Counted from the first letter of the stretch, positions 8,610 through 17,568 are shown. The stretch: 64,000 bases of DNA from Sphingobium cupriresistens (GCF_004152865.1 NZ_SEOO01000001.1:1-64000); one strand, 5' to 3'. A program made the numbers and translations. The notes: generated by a model from the letters alone, not told the origin.

Positions 8610-8743
8610 AGCGTCTTGGCAGCAGGTTGTGGGACCGGTCTAAGGGCCTCACGGTACCCCTCATCTGCGCCGCAGCGCAGGCAGGCTTCGCCCGGCCCCA
8701 CAATGTTCAGATAGCTGGTAACGGTTAAGTGATCGTTGCGCAT
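8606..8743 (-). CDS. Small CxxC protein coupled to the exported nuclease (45 aa)
   Basis: A short frame running ATG 8743 to TGA 8606, too small for usual gene finders. It contains VGPGEACLRCGADEGYR, with a CxxC pair that could bind metal or a thiol, and it ends in the ATGA overlap with the nuclease start. GGAAG lies about 14 bases before the ATG, so the ribosome-binding site is only moderate. The protein-like composition and tight coupling support it as a real gene; its function is unknown. Its start lies inside the end of the preceding small gene. Confidence 0.5.
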   Translation of the reverse strand: MRNDHLTVTSYLNIVGPGEACLRCGADEGYREALRPVPQPAAKTL

Positions 8744-8952
8744 GGCTTGCATTTATCCGCTTCCGGCGCCCTCTCGCTCGATTGATGCTGACGATCGCCC
8801 ATGCTCGGCCGCTGTTCCTGGCTGAGCGAATCGACTGACATGCCAGTGGAGGGCAGTGGGAGGGCGTGGCGCTCCGGCAGGCGGTTGCCCGGAGGCTGGA
8901 TCAACTGATGGCACCGACTAACCGCTACCAACAAAATTCCGTCATCGTCCAC
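8725..8952 (-). CDS. Small hypothetical protein, probable GTG start (75 aa)
   Basis: The start is taken as GTG at 8952, preceded by AGGGGTGG; the frame stays open to 9034 without another standard start. The N-terminal part (MDDDGILLVAVSRCHQLI) could be a short structured segment, followed by a polar, disordered-looking tail that ends KCKPC. It overlaps the next small gene by 19 bases, so the three leftward genes appear to be one cassette next to the tRNA. I recognise no family. Confidence 0.4.
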   Translation of the reverse strand: MDDDGILLVAVSRCHQLIQPPGNRLPERHALPLPSTGMSVDSLSQEQRPSMGDRQHQSSERAPEADKCKPCATIT

Positions 8953-9055
8953 GGTGAGCCACCCCTGTCTGGCGGGCGATGTGGTTTCAAATGTGGGAAC
9001 GCCCCAGCGATTTGACGGAAATTGCGCCGTTTTTCAACCAATTAGCTGAAAAATT

Positions 9056-9129
9056 TGGAGGCCCGAGCCGGAATCGAACCGGCGTGCAAGGATTTGCAGT
9101 CCTCTGCGTAACCACTCCGCCATCGGGCC
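9056..9129 (-). tRNA. tRNA-Cys (anticodon GCA), probable phage attachment site
   Basis: On the minus strand the sequence folds as a full cloverleaf: acceptor GGCCCGA pairing with TCGGGCC, a D-arm with GAGTGGTTA, anticodon stem around CTGCAAA with anticodon GCA, and a T-arm with GGTTCGATTCC. The discriminator is T, as expected for Cys, and CCA is encoded at 9058-9056. The 3' end points to the prophage-like segment. Confidence 0.95.
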
Positions 9130-9332
9130 TCGACAAGTGGGTGGCCGCAAATGTGCGGCTTTGGATGCAAAGTCAAGCGGGGGATGGGGCGGGCGCCGCA
9201 AGATTCTTATCCACCGTCGCGCAAAGCCGCTTGGCGCGGGCCGCGCGCTGATTTAGAGGTCCGATGATCCCCTTAGTGTATTGCATTGCCAATACAGTTG
9301 TGCCAAGCCCACCGGACAAGCGAGGAACTATC

Positions 9333-9965
9333 GTGACCGAGCAGAACTATTCTTCGATGCGGGCCGCCATGGTCGAAAGCCAGTTGCGCACCAGCGACGT
9401 GGGCGACCAGCGTGTCATCGCCGCGATGGCGAAGGTGCCGCGCGAGGATTTCGTGCCTGCGCAGCGCCGCGCCATGACCTATATCGACCGTCCCATTCCG
9501 CTGGCGGGGGGGCGTTCGCTCAATCCGCCGCTGGTGACGGGGCGGCTGCTCGATGAAGCGCATGTGGTTCCAGGCGACAAGGTGCTGCTGATTGGCGCAG
9601 CGACCGGCTATGCCGCCGCGCTGTTGTCCGAACTGGGCGCGCAGGTGACGGCTGTCGAGGAAGAGGGCGGTGCGGAGATCGCGCTGTCCGGCGTGACGGT
9701 CGTTCGCGGCCCGCTTAACGCCGGCGCCGCTGATGGCGCGCCCTATGACCTGCTGTTCATCGACGGCGCGGTGGAGGAAGTGCCCGCGACGCTCGTTCAG
9801 CAGCTTGCCGAGGACGCCCGCGTGGTGACGGGGGTCGTCGATCGCGGCGTTACGCGCCTGTGCGGCGGCCGGGTGGTTGCGGGAGTGCTGGGCCTGAGCA
9901 GCCTTGCCGATATCGAAATGGTGGCGTTGCCCGGTTTCGGCGCGCCCAAGGGATTTGTGTTCTGA
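9333..9965 (+). CDS. Protein-L-isoaspartate O-methyltransferase family protein (210 aa)
   Basis: GTG at 9333 is chosen because CGAGGAAC lies in front and the protein then begins in the family's usual way, with MRAAMVESQLR and DQRVIAAM near residues 9-32; the frame continues upstream without similarity. The segment VPREDFVP and the SAM-binding strand VLLIGAATGYAAALL (about 84-98) identify a PIMT-like Rossmann methyltransferase, which repairs isoaspartyl residues by SAM-dependent methylation. The glycine motif is degenerate (GAATGY rather than GTGSGY), so activity may be altered. It is followed 19 bases later by the TolC-type gene, an arrangement seen in other alphaproteobacteria. Confidence 0.8.
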   Translation: MTEQNYSSMRAAMVESQLRTSDVGDQRVIAAMAKVPREDFVPAQRRAMTYIDRPIPLAGGRSLNPPLVTGRLLDEAHVVPGDKVLLIGAATGYAAALLSELGAQVTAVEEEGGAEIALSGVTVVRGPLNAGAADGAPYDLLFIDGAVEEVPATLVQQLAEDARVVTGVVDRGVTRLCGGRVVAGVLGLSSLADIEMVALPGFGAPKGFVF

Positions 9966-9984
9966 AAATGATGGGCGGGGACAG

Positions 9985-11475
9985 ATGACGGCGAAGCGCA
10001 CCTCTTATCGGCATCATGCCGCAGCCGCTTTGCTGTTGCTGTCCTCCGCCCTGACCAGCGGCGCGCAGGCCGAGACGTTGCAGAGTGCGCTGGCCAAGGC
10101 CTATGCATCTAACCCGACGCTGACAGGCGCGCGCGCGGGGCAGCGCGCGACCGACGAAAATGTGTCCATTCAGAAGGCTGCGGGCCGGCCCGGCGTGGAC
10201 GTGACGGGCAGTTTTTCCGAAAGCATCCTCAAGCCCACCATCAGCTTCACGTCGCCGCAAAGGACGGTGAATGCGCAGGCGCAGCTGAACGTGCCCATCT
10301 ATTCGGGCGGCGCGGTGCGCAACGGGGTGAAGGCGGCCAGGACGCGCGTGGAGGCCGGCCAGGCCAATCTGCGCGGCACCGAAGCCAGCATCTTTTCGCA
10401 GACCGTGGGCGCATATATGGATGTGATCCGCGACAGCGCGATCGTGTCGCTGAACCAGTCCAACGTGCGCGCGCTGGAGGTTAATCTCCAGGCGACCAAC
10501 GACCGGTTCGAAGTCGGCGACCTGACCCGGACCGACGTAGCCCAGTCGCAGTCGCGCCTGGCGCTGGCGCGGTCGGACCTGCAGATAGCGCAAGCCAATC
10601 TGATCGCCAGCCGTGAAAATTATATCGCGCTGGTGGGTGACGCACCCGACGCGCTGGAGCCGCCGCCCGCGCTGCCGGGGCTTCCCGCCACACCGACCAT
10701 CGCGGTGCAGGTCGCTCTGAACGACAATCCAGACATAGTGGCGGCCAAGAAGGATCGGATCGCCGCGGGCTATGATGTGAAGGCGGCGCGCGCCGCGCGT
10801 TTGCCGACGCTGTCGGGCTTCACGACGGCAGGCTATACCAATTATCTGCATACGCTGGGCGGTAGCGCGCAGGATGTCGATGGCAATTCGGTGGAGGGGC
10901 CGCAGATCAACAAGCAGGCCACCGCCGGCGTCCAGCTGACCATCCCGCTCTATCAGGGTGGTCGCCCCGCCGCGCAGGTCCGCCAGAATCAGGCGCGCGA
11001 ATCGCAGGCGATCGAGCGCGAGATCGAGGTGGAGCGCAGCGTTATCTCCCAGACGCGCGCCGCCTATGCCAGCTGGAAGGCATCGCTGGAGAGCATCGAA
11101 TCGAACCAGAAGGCGGTCGAGGCCGCCAATCTGTCGCTGGAAGGCGTGCAGGCGGAAAATTCGGTCGGCAGCCGGACCATTCTGGACATCCTCAACGCCG
11201 AACAGGAAGCGTTGAACGCCAAGGTCCAGTTGGTGACGGCGCAGCGCAACGCCTATGTCGCCGGTTTCAGCGTCATCGCCGCCATGGGCCATGCCGAAGC
11301 CGACGATCTGGGCCTGGAAAGCGGCACGCTGTACGACCCGATGGTCAATTATGAACGGGTGAAGGGCAAGTGGCTCGACTGGAGCTTCGATTCCAAGCCA
11401 ACCCCCGTCGCTACGCGGACCGTTGACACGCCCGCGCAAAACGCCAATGTCGGACCCGCTGCGCAGCAGCCTTAA
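9985..11475 (+). CDS. tolC: TolC-family outer membrane efflux/secretion protein (496 aa)
   Basis: The start at 9985 has GGGGACAG before it and gives a clean signal peptide ending near SGAQA, with mature ETLQSALAKAYASNPTL, the usual opening of TolC-type proteins. Two homologous halves rich in Gln and Asn coiled-coil repeats follow (NVRALEVNLQATNDRFEVGDLTRTDV at about 160-180 and the matching AENSVGSRTILDILNAEQEAL at about 400). These form the trimeric beta-barrel and periplasmic tunnel used by RND and ABC exporters and type I secretion. The tail after about 470 is Pro/Ala-rich. It is likely cotranscribed with the methyltransferase gene. No exporter partner is adjacent. Confidence 0.92.
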   Translation: MTAKRTSYRHHAAAALLLLSSALTSGAQAETLQSALAKAYASNPTLTGARAGQRATDENVSIQKAAGRPGVDVTGSFSESILKPTISFTSPQRTVNAQAQLNVPIYSGGAVRNGVKAARTRVEAGQANLRGTEASIFSQTVGAYMDVIRDSAIVSLNQSNVRALEVNLQATNDRFEVGDLTRTDVAQSQSRLALARSDLQIAQANLIASRENYIALVGDAPDALEPPPALPGLPATPTIAVQVALNDNPDIVAAKKDRIAAGYDVKAARAARLPTLSGFTTAGYTNYLHTLGGSAQDVDGNSVEGPQINKQATAGVQLTIPLYQGGRPAAQVRQNQARESQAIEREIEVERSVISQTRAAYASWKASLESIESNQKAVEAANLSLEGVQAENSVGSRTILDILNAEQEALNAKVQLVTAQRNAYVAGFSVIAAMGHAEADDLGLESGTLYDPMVNYERVKGKWLDWSFDSKPTPVATRTVDTPAQNANVGPAAQQP

Positions 11476-11487
11476 CCGCTTGTTAAC
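11472..11487 (+). promoter_or_regulatory. CtrA box upstream of popZ
   Basis: The sequence is TTAA, seven bases, TTAAC, a perfect match to the alphaproteobacterial CtrA consensus TTAA-N7-TTAAC. It overlaps the stop codon of the TolC gene and lies about 60-75 bases before the popZ start, a sensible operator position. Binding is predicted from the consensus only. Confidence 0.6.
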
Positions 11488-11545
11488 CCGGCCGGGTAAT
11501 CTTGGCGTTTAAGGATGCGCAATGGATTTTGGACGGGGACTATCC

Positions 11546-12004
11546 ATGGGTGACATGACCAAGGAACCCTCGATGGAAGAGATACTCTCGTCCATCAAGC
11601 GGATCATCGCCGAAGAAGGCGAGGAAGCGGTGCAGGCCGCCCCGCGCCGCACGCGCGCCGAGGCCAAGGCGGTCGCCGCGCCAGCGCCCGTCGCGGTAGA
11701 AGAAATATTGGAACTGACCGACGAGGTCGCGGAGGAGATTGCCATGCCTGCTCCCAAAGCCGCCGCCGCAAACGCACCCGCCGACGACTCGATTCTATCG
11801 GTCGAGAGTGAAGTCGCCGCGCGTCATTCGCTGTCCGCTTTGTCCTCCATGCTGGTCGCGCCCAAGGATGGGCAGGACAATACGCTCGACGGGTTGGTCC
11901 GTGCGATGCTCAAGCCGATGCTGAAGGACTGGCTGGACCAGCGCCTGCCGGCTTTGGTCGAAGAGATGGTCGCCAAGGAAATCGCGCGCATCACTGGCCG
12001 CTAA
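11546..12004 (+). CDS. popZ: PopZ-like polar organizing protein (152 aa)
   Basis: The N-terminal helix MTKEPSMEEILSSIKRIIAEE and the C-terminal block LVRAMLKPMLKDWLDQRLPALVEEMV are the two conserved ends of the PopZ/DUF2497 family. Between them is an acidic, Pro/Ala-rich linker, as in Caulobacter PopZ. PopZ assembles at the cell pole, anchors the chromosome origin through ParB and recruits cell-cycle kinases. The start at 11546 (GGACGGGGAC before it) matches the family's N-terminus; ATG 11522, also with a good site, would add eight residues. A perfect CtrA box lies upstream and suggests cell-cycle control. Confidence 0.85.
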   Translation: MGDMTKEPSMEEILSSIKRIIAEEGEEAVQAAPRRTRAEAKAVAAPAPVAVEEILELTDEVAEEIAMPAPKAAAANAPADDSILSVESEVAARHSLSALSSMLVAPKDGQDNTLDGLVRAMLKPMLKDWLDQRLPALVEEMVAKEIARITGR

Positions 12005-12109
12005 TCCAGGTCCGCTCCCTTTTTTGCGTCAGCCCGTCCGATATTCCATGATGGACAGGCGCACCCCTATGCCCGGATAGAATGCCGGGTTTCAAAGGGG
12101 TGATGATCG

Positions 12110-13240
12110 ATGTTCAGCAGGCGCGCGGTAATCCATGGCCTGTTGGGCGCCCCTTTGGCCGCCTGGATCAACGCCGCTCCGGCATGGGCAGCGTCTGACG
12201 ACGTCGCTGGGGCCGACATGGCCCGCTTCATCGCGGCGATGCCCAAGGCGGAATATCATGTCCATCTGGAAGGCACGCTGGAAGCGGAGATGAAGTTCGC
12301 GCTCGCGCAGCGCAACGGGCTGGACCTGCCCTTCGCCGATGTCGCCGCGATGAAGGCCAGCTATCGCTATCATGACCTGCCCAGCTTCCTGGCCATCTAT
12401 TATGACGGCATGAAGGTGTTGCGGACGCAGCAGGATTTCTACGACCTGGCCTATGCCTACCTGGCCAAGGCGGCTTCGCAGAACATTCTCTACGCCGAAA
12501 TTTTCTTCGACCCGCAGGAACATCTGAAGCGCGGCGTGCCGATGGCCGCGGTGATCGGCGGCATCACCCGCGCGCGCGCGGCGGCCGCGGCGCAATTGGG
12601 GATAGTGTCGCAACTCATCCTCTGCTTCGTGCGCGACCTGTCGGCGGAGTCGGCGATGGCGGCTTTGGACGCGGCATTGCCGTTCCGCGATCAACTGGTC
12701 GCCGTCGGGCTGGATTCGGATGAGAAGGATCATCCGCCGGTCAAGTTCGCCGCCCATTTCGCCAAGGCGCGCGCCGCGGGGCTGAAGGTCACGGCGCACT
12801 GCGACCTTAATCAGAAGGATATTGTCGAGCATCTGCGCCAGGCGATTATCGACGTGCGCGTCGACCGGATCGACCATGGCGGCAATATATTGGAATCGCC
12901 CGAACTGATCGCGGCGGCCAAGGCGCGGAACCTGTATTTCACCGTCTGTCCGACCTTTTCCGGCACCGTGCGGGGCGATACGCCGCCGGTCGATGTGGTG
13001 CGCGGCATGATCGACGCGGGCCTCAACCTCACCATCAATTCCGACGATCCGGCCTATATGGGCAGCGAATATCTCAATGAAGTGCTGGTCAAGGCGCAGG
13101 CGCATAGTGCGCTGACCAAGGCGGAACTGGTGCGGTTGCAGCGCAACGCCTTCAATGCGGGCTGGATGGACGAGGGGCTGCGCGCCGCCTGCCATGCCAA
13201 GCTGGACGCCTTTGCCAGGGCGGAGGGTGTCGCCGCTTGA
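12110..13240 (+). CDS. Exported adenosine/adenine deaminase-family amidohydrolase (376 aa)
   Basis: The metal-site motifs of the adenosine deaminase family are present: H50 and H52 in YHVHLEGTLE, HGGNI (about 263) and SDDPAY with D312 and D313. The usual HAGE, which holds a zinc-ligand His and the catalytic Glu, reads H230-C-D-L, so the Glu is not at its normal place; such HCD variants occur in part of the family, and substrate choice is uncertain. The N-terminus MFSRRAVIHGLLGAPLAAWINAAPAWA is a signal peptide with an RR pair, suggesting periplasmic location, unlike cytosolic Add. The predicted reaction is purine or purine-nucleoside deamination for nucleoside salvage. It stands alone between popZ and valS. 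Confidence 0.8.
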   Translation: MFSRRAVIHGLLGAPLAAWINAAPAWAASDDVAGADMARFIAAMPKAEYHVHLEGTLEAEMKFALAQRNGLDLPFADVAAMKASYRYHDLPSFLAIYYDGMKVLRTQQDFYDLAYAYLAKAASQNILYAEIFFDPQEHLKRGVPMAAVIGGITRARAAAAAQLGIVSQLILCFVRDLSAESAMAALDAALPFRDQLVAVGLDSDEKDHPPVKFAAHFAKARAAGLKVTAHCDLNQKDIVEHLRQAIIDVRVDRIDHGGNILESPELIAAAKARNLYFTVCPTFSGTVRGDTPPVDVVRGMIDAGLNLTINSDDPAYMGSEYLNEVLVKAQAHSALTKAELVRLQRNAFNAGWMDEGLRAACHAKLDAFARAEGVAA

Positions 13241-13352
13241 CCCTATCACCGCACGCACCATTTGGTCGGGATTGTCGTTGAAAGTGATGGATAGCCCGGT
13301 CTGAAAGCCTCGCCTCTCTTGCGTGTCGTGCGGCAGGCGTTAAAGCGCGATC

Positions 13353-16052
13353 ATGACCGAATTGCCGAAAATCTTCGACCCCGCCGAGATCGAATCCCGC
13401 TGGTATGCGCATTGGGAGAGCAACGGCCTGTTCCGGCCGGAGCGGCCGGATGCGACGCCCTTCACCATCGTGAACCCGCCGCCGAACGTCACAGGCAGCC
13501 TGCATATCGGCCATGCGCTCGACAATACGTTGCAGGACATCGTGATCCGATACGAGCGGCTGCGCGGCAAGGACGCCTTGTGGGTGGTCGGCACCGACCA
13601 TGCGGGCATCGCGACGCAGATGGTGGTCGAGCGCCAGCTCAACGCCAAGCAGCAGAAGCGCACTGATTTCACCCGCGACGAATTCGTTGCCAAGGTGTGG
13701 GAATGGAAGGCCGAGAGCGGCGGGACCATCACCAGCCAGTTGCGGCGTCTGGGCTGTTCGATGGACTGGGCGAACGAGCGCTTCACCATGGACGAGGGCT
13801 TTTCGAAGGCGGTCGTCAAGACCTTCGTGGAGTTGCACAAGCGCGGCCTGCTCTATCGCGACAAGCGGCTGGTGAATTGGGATCCGCATTTCCGTTCCGC
13901 CATTTCGGACCTTGAGGTCGAGACGGTCGAGACGAAGGGTGGTTTCTGGCGCTTCCGCTATCCGCTGGCCGATGGCGTCACTCTGGCGGACGGCAGCGAC
14001 CATATCGTCGTGGCGACGACGCGGCCGGAGACGATGCTGGCCGACATGGCGATCGCCGTGCATCCCGATGACGAGCGCTACAAGAATGTCATCGGCAAGG
14101 AGATTCTCCAGCCGATCACCGGTCGCCGTTTCAAGATCGTGGCCGACGAACATGCCGACCCGGCGCTGGGCACTGGCGCGGTCAAGATCACGCCGGGCCA
14201 TGATTTCAACGACTTCGACGTGGGCAAGCGCGCGGGCTTGAAGGCCGGTGAGATGCTCAACATGTTCGACGCCGACGCCAATGTCGTCCAGACCGCCGAC
14301 GGCCTGATCCCCGATCGCTTTCTGGGGCTGCATCGCTTCAAGAAGGATGGCGTGGACGGCGCGCGCGAAGCCGTGGTCGCGGAGATGAAGGCGCTCGGCT
14401 TCCTGGTGCCCCATGTCACCAAGGACAAGGAAGGCGAGGAGGTTTCGACCGATTTCGAGCCGCGCACCATCCAGACGCCGTTCGGCGACCGCTCCAACGT
14501 GGTCATCGAGCCCTGGCTGACCGACCAATGGTATGTCGACGCTGAAAAGCTGGCGGTCGCCCCTATGCAGGCCGTGCGCGACGGCGCGATCGAGATTGTG
14601 CCCAAGACATGGGAAAAGACCTTCTTCAACTGGATGGAGAATATCCAGCCCTGGTGCGTGTCGCGCCAGCTCTGGTGGGGGCATCAAATCCCGGCATGGT
14701 TTGATGAGGATGGCAACAGCTATGTCGCTGAGAGCGAAGCCGAAGCGCAGGCGCTGGCGGGCAACAAGGTGCTGACCCGCGACCCCGACGTTCTCGACAC
14801 ATGGTTCTCGTCCGCCCTCTGGCCCTTTGGCACGCTGGGCTGGCCGGAGCAGAGCGACAAGCTGTCGCGCCATTATCCCAACGACCTGCTGATTTCCGGC
14901 TTCGACATCCTGTTCTTCTGGGATGCGCGCATGGCGATGCAGGGGATGGAGTTCATGGGCGAGGCCCCATGGAAGAAACTCTATCTCCACGGGCTGGTCC
15001 GCGCGGCCGATGGGCAGAAAATGTCGAAGTCCAAGGGCAATGTGGTCGATCCGCTGGGCCTGATCGACAAGTTCGGCGCGGACGCGCTGCGCTTCTTCAT
15101 GGCGGCGATGGAAAGCCAGGGCCGCGACGTGAAGATGGATGAAAAGCGGGTCGAGGGCTATCGCAACTTCGCGACCAAGCTGTGGAATGCGGCGCGCTTC
15201 CTCCAGTCGAACGGCGTCACAGCCTCGACCAGTCATGAGGCGCCCGCCGCCGCGCTCCCGGTCAACCGCTGGATCATCGCAGAAACGGTCGCGACCGTGC
15301 AGGCGATCGACACGGCGATGACCGAACTGCGGTTCGATGCGGCGGCCAACGCCATCTATCATTTCGTCTGGGACCAGTTTTGCGACTGGTATATCGAACT
15401 CACCAAGGGCGCGATGGACGACGAGACGCGCGCCGTCGCGGGCTGGGCGTTCGACCAGATATTGGTGATGCTGCATCCCTTCATGCCGTTCATCACCGAA
15501 GAATTGTGGCATCTGACCGGTGCGCGTTCCAATGAACTGATCGTCGCGCAATGGCCGCAGGCGTTGGCCGCGGTCGATAGCGAGGCGCAGGCGGAAATCG
15601 ACTGGCTGATCCGGCTGGTGAGCGCGATGCGGACGGCACGGACCGAACTCAACGTGCCGCCGGGCGCTAAACTTCCGGTGATCGTGCGCGATGCATCCGA
15701 AGAAACGCATCGTCGTCTCGATCGTCAGGGCGTGGCGCTGGCGCGGCTTGGCCGGGTCGAAAGCCTGACCTTCGGCGAACCGCCGGCTGGCGGCGCGGCG
15801 CAAATCGTGGTGGACGAAGCGACCTTCATCCTGCCGTTAGTAGGCGTGATCGACATCGGGGCGGAAAAGACCCGCCTGGCCAAGGCGCTGGCCGCGGCGG
15901 AGAAGGAGCGGGATAGCCTGGGGGGTCGCCTGTCCAACCCCAGCTTCGTCGAGAAGGCCAAGCCCGAAGCGGTCGCCAAGGCGCGTGAGGATCATGCCGA
16001 AAAGGCCGCCGAGGCGGAAAGGTTGAAGGCGGCGCTGGAACGATTGGGATAA
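13353..16052 (+). CDS. valS: Valyl-tRNA synthetase (899 aa)
   Basis: Class I aminoacyl-tRNA synthetase charging tRNA-Val in the cytoplasm. It shows [14 protein letters not shown] (HIGH motif, about residues 43-56), the editing-domain string [17 protein letters not shown] (about 220-237), WWGHQIPAW (about 440-450), KMSKSKGN (about 557-564) and a C-terminal coiled coil (from about 830, rich in AEKERD and [19 protein letters not shown]) typical of ValRS. The length is normal for the bacterial enzyme. The start ATG at 13353 begins [21 protein letters not shown]. The antisense frame of similar length is a shadow of biased codon use. Confidence 0.98.
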   Translation: MTELPKIFDPAEIESRWYAHWESNGLFRPERPDATPFTIVNPPPNVTGSLHIGHALDNTLQDIVIRYERLRGKDALWVVGTDHAGIATQMVVERQLNAKQQKRTDFTRDEFVAKVWEWKAESGGTITSQLRRLGCSMDWANERFTMDEGFSKAVVKTFVELHKRGLLYRDKRLVNWDPHFRSAISDLEVETVETKGGFWRFRYPLADGVTLADGSDHIVVATTRPETMLADMAIAVHPDDERYKNVIGKEILQPITGRRFKIVADEHADPALGTGAVKITPGHDFNDFDVGKRAGLKAGEMLNMFDADANVVQTADGLIPDRFLGLHRFKKDGVDGAREAVVAEMKALGFLVPHVTKDKEGEEVSTDFEPRTIQTPFGDRSNVVIEPWLTDQWYVDAEKLAVAPMQAVRDGAIEIVPKTWEKTFFNWMENIQPWCVSRQLWWGHQIPAWFDEDGNSYVAESEAEAQALAGNKVLTRDPDVLDTWFSSALWPFGTLGWPEQSDKLSRHYPNDLLISGFDILFFWDARMAMQGMEFMGEAPWKKLYLHGLVRAADGQKMSKSKGNVVDPLGLIDKFGADALRFFMAAMESQGRDVKMDEKRVEGYRNFATKLWNAARFLQSNGVTASTSHEAPAAALPVNRWIIAETVATVQAIDTAMTELRFDAAANAIYHFVWDQFCDWYIELTKGAMDDETRAVAGWAFDQILVMLHPFMPFITEELWHLTGARSNELIVAQWPQALAAVDSEAQAEIDWLIRLVSAMRTARTELNVPPGAKLPVIVRDASEETHRRLDRQGVALARLGRVESLTFGEPPAGGAAQIVVDEATFILPLVGVIDIGAEKTRLAKALAAAEKERDSLGGRLSNPSFVEKAKPEAVAKAREDHAEKAAEAERLKAALERLG

Positions 16053-16062
16053 GTCGATAGAT

Positions 16063-16086
16063 GTGTTCCCGCCTTCGCGGAAACAC
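16063..16086. repeat. Small dispersed inverted repeat
   Basis: Two ten-base arms, GTGTTCCCGC and GCGGAAACAC, around a four-base centre pair with one G-T mismatch. It sits between valS and the MATE gene. It shares the GTG(T/C)TCCCGC arm with the larger element at 23808-23872 and may belong to the same repeat family or act as a weak terminator for valS. Confidence 0.5.
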
Positions 16087-16110
16087 GGATATATAGGGAG
16101 AGGCAGGCGC

Positions 16111-17562
16111 GTGGCAGCAAGCAGATCGGGCGCAAAAGACCTGACGCAGGGGCCGATCGCCGGCGTGCTGCTGATGTTCGCCATTCCGACGCTGGCGTCC
16201 AACATCCTCCAGTCGCTCAACGGGTCGATCAACGCGATCTGGGTCGGCCGCTTTCTGGGCGCGCAGGCGCTGGCGGCAACCGCCAACGCCAACATCATCA
16301 TGTTCCTGATGTTTTCGGTCGTGTTCGGTTTTGGCATGGCGTCCACCGTGATGATCGCGCAGGCGACGGGCGCGCGCGACCTGGATGCGGCGCGGCGCGC
16401 CTTTGGATCGGCGGTCGGCTTTTGTTCGATATTGGGTCTGGCCGTCGCGCTGGCGGGCTGGATCGGCGCACCGGCGCTGCTGCGGTTGCTGGCGACGCCG
16501 GCGGAAGCGTTCGACATGGCGCTGATTTACCTGCGGGTCATTTTCTTCGCGATGCCCGCGACCTTGCTGGTCGTCATGATCATGATGGGGCTGCGCGGCG
16601 CCGGGGACGCGCGCACCCCGCTGATCTTCATGATCGTCAGTGTGGCCGTGGACCTGATCCTCAATCCGGTGCTGATCCTGGGGCTGGGGCCGATCCCGGC
16701 TTATGGCATCGCCGGATCGGCGGCGGCGACCGCGGCGGCGGGCTTTGTCAGCCTGATCGGCGTCGTCGCCTTCATCTATGCCAGGGATTTGCCGCTGCGG
16801 CTGCGGGGGCGCGAATTGCGCTATCTGTGGCCCGCCGCCGACCAGATGCGCGTGCTGCTGGCCAAGGGCTTTCCCATGGGTTTGCAGATGATCGTCATGT
16901 CCGCTTCCGGGCTGGTGATGATCGGGCTGGTCAATCGCGAAGGCTTGCTGGTGACGGCCGCCTATGGCGCGGCGCAGCAGATATGGACCTATCTCCAGAT
17001 GCCGGCGATGGCGATGGGCGCGGCGGTCAGCGCCATGGCGGCGCAGAATATGGGCGCGGGCCGATGGGACCGAATTAGCCGCATCACCGGCTATGGCATA
17101 GGCTATCTGCTGGCGATCACAGGGGCGATGATCGTCGTCATCCTGTTGTTCCACGGATCGCTGCTGTCGCTGTTTCTGGGTGACAATGCGGTCGCGATCG
17201 CGGCGGCGTGGAATATGCAGTTGCTGGCGAGCTGGAGCTTCCTGCTGTTCGGCTGCACCATGATCCTGTTCGGCGTGATGCGCGCCAATGGCGTCGTGGT
17301 CGCGCCGTTGCTGATCCTGATTTTTACGCTGTTCGGCGTCCGGCTGGGCTTTTACCACATGGGCTACCCGCTGTGGGGCGCTGACGCGCTCTGGCTCAGC
17401 TTCCCGGCGGGGTCGTTCATGTCGCTGCTGCTGGCGTGGATCATCTATGCGCGCGGCGGCTGGCGCAACGCGCGATTGCTGGTCCCGGTGCATGAAGAAC
17501 AATGCCGCGAAACGGCCAATAGCGACGCTGAACCGGCCGGCCGGATCGCGCCGGCGGGCTGA
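16111..17562 (+). CDS. MATE-family efflux transporter (483 aa)
   Basis: Twelve hydrophobic helices in two homologous halves, the first opening with TQGPIAGVLLMFAIPTLASNILQSLNGSINAIWVG and the second with LLAKGFPMGLQMIVMS, are the hallmark of MATE (MOP superfamily) exporters, which expel cationic drugs or metabolites in exchange for Na+ or H+. The start is taken at GTG 16111 because AGGGAGAGGC precedes it; an upstream GTG at 16063 would lie in the inverted repeat. The C-terminus after about 455 is hydrophilic. It converges with the ATPase gene six bases later. The substrate is unknown. Confidence 0.9.
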   Translation: MAASRSGAKDLTQGPIAGVLLMFAIPTLASNILQSLNGSINAIWVGRFLGAQALAATANANIIMFLMFSVVFGFGMASTVMIAQATGARDLDAARRAFGSAVGFCSILGLAVALAGWIGAPALLRLLATPAEAFDMALIYLRVIFFAMPATLLVVMIMMGLRGAGDARTPLIFMIVSVAVDLILNPVLILGLGPIPAYGIAGSAAATAAAGFVSLIGVVAFIYARDLPLRLRGRELRYLWPAADQMRVLLAKGFPMGLQMIVMSASGLVMIGLVNREGLLVTAAYGAAQQIWTYLQMPAMAMGAAVSAMAAQNMGAGRWDRISRITGYGIGYLLAITGAMIVVILLFHGSLLSLFLGDNAVAIAAAWNMQLLASWSFLLFGCTMILFGVMRANGVVVAPLLILIFTLFGVRLGFYHMGYPLWGADALWLSFPAGSFMSLLLAWIIYARGGWRNARLLVPVHEEQCRETANSDAEPAGRIAPAG

Positions 17563-17568
17563 AGCCGT

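Larger units (their letters stand above)
1..9055. mobile_element. Right-hand end of a prophage or phage-derived island abutting tRNA-Cys
   Basis: The stretch up to the tRNA-Cys gene has tightly overlapping small genes, a very long Gly/Ala-rich protein with phage virion-like segments, two SNase-type nuclease domains and several unrecognised short genes. To the right of the tRNA everything is chromosomal housekeeping. Phages often integrate into the 3' end of tRNA genes, and here the 3' end of tRNA-Cys (9056) faces the element, so 9056 to about 9075 is a candidate attachment site. No integrase, terminase, portal or capsid gene is visible, so the element continues left of the window or is a remnant. 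The boundary and element type are inferences. Confidence 0.6.

Noticed and set aside
9850-11439. 529-codon antisense frame across the TolC gene
   Set aside because: It mirrors the codon bias of the outer-membrane protein gene and has no start signal or motif.
13152-15803. 883-codon open frame antisense to valS
   Set aside because: It lies wholly opposite the strongly supported valyl-tRNA synthetase, has an Arg/His-rich composition and no recognisable domain. Such shadows are expected in high-GC DNA.
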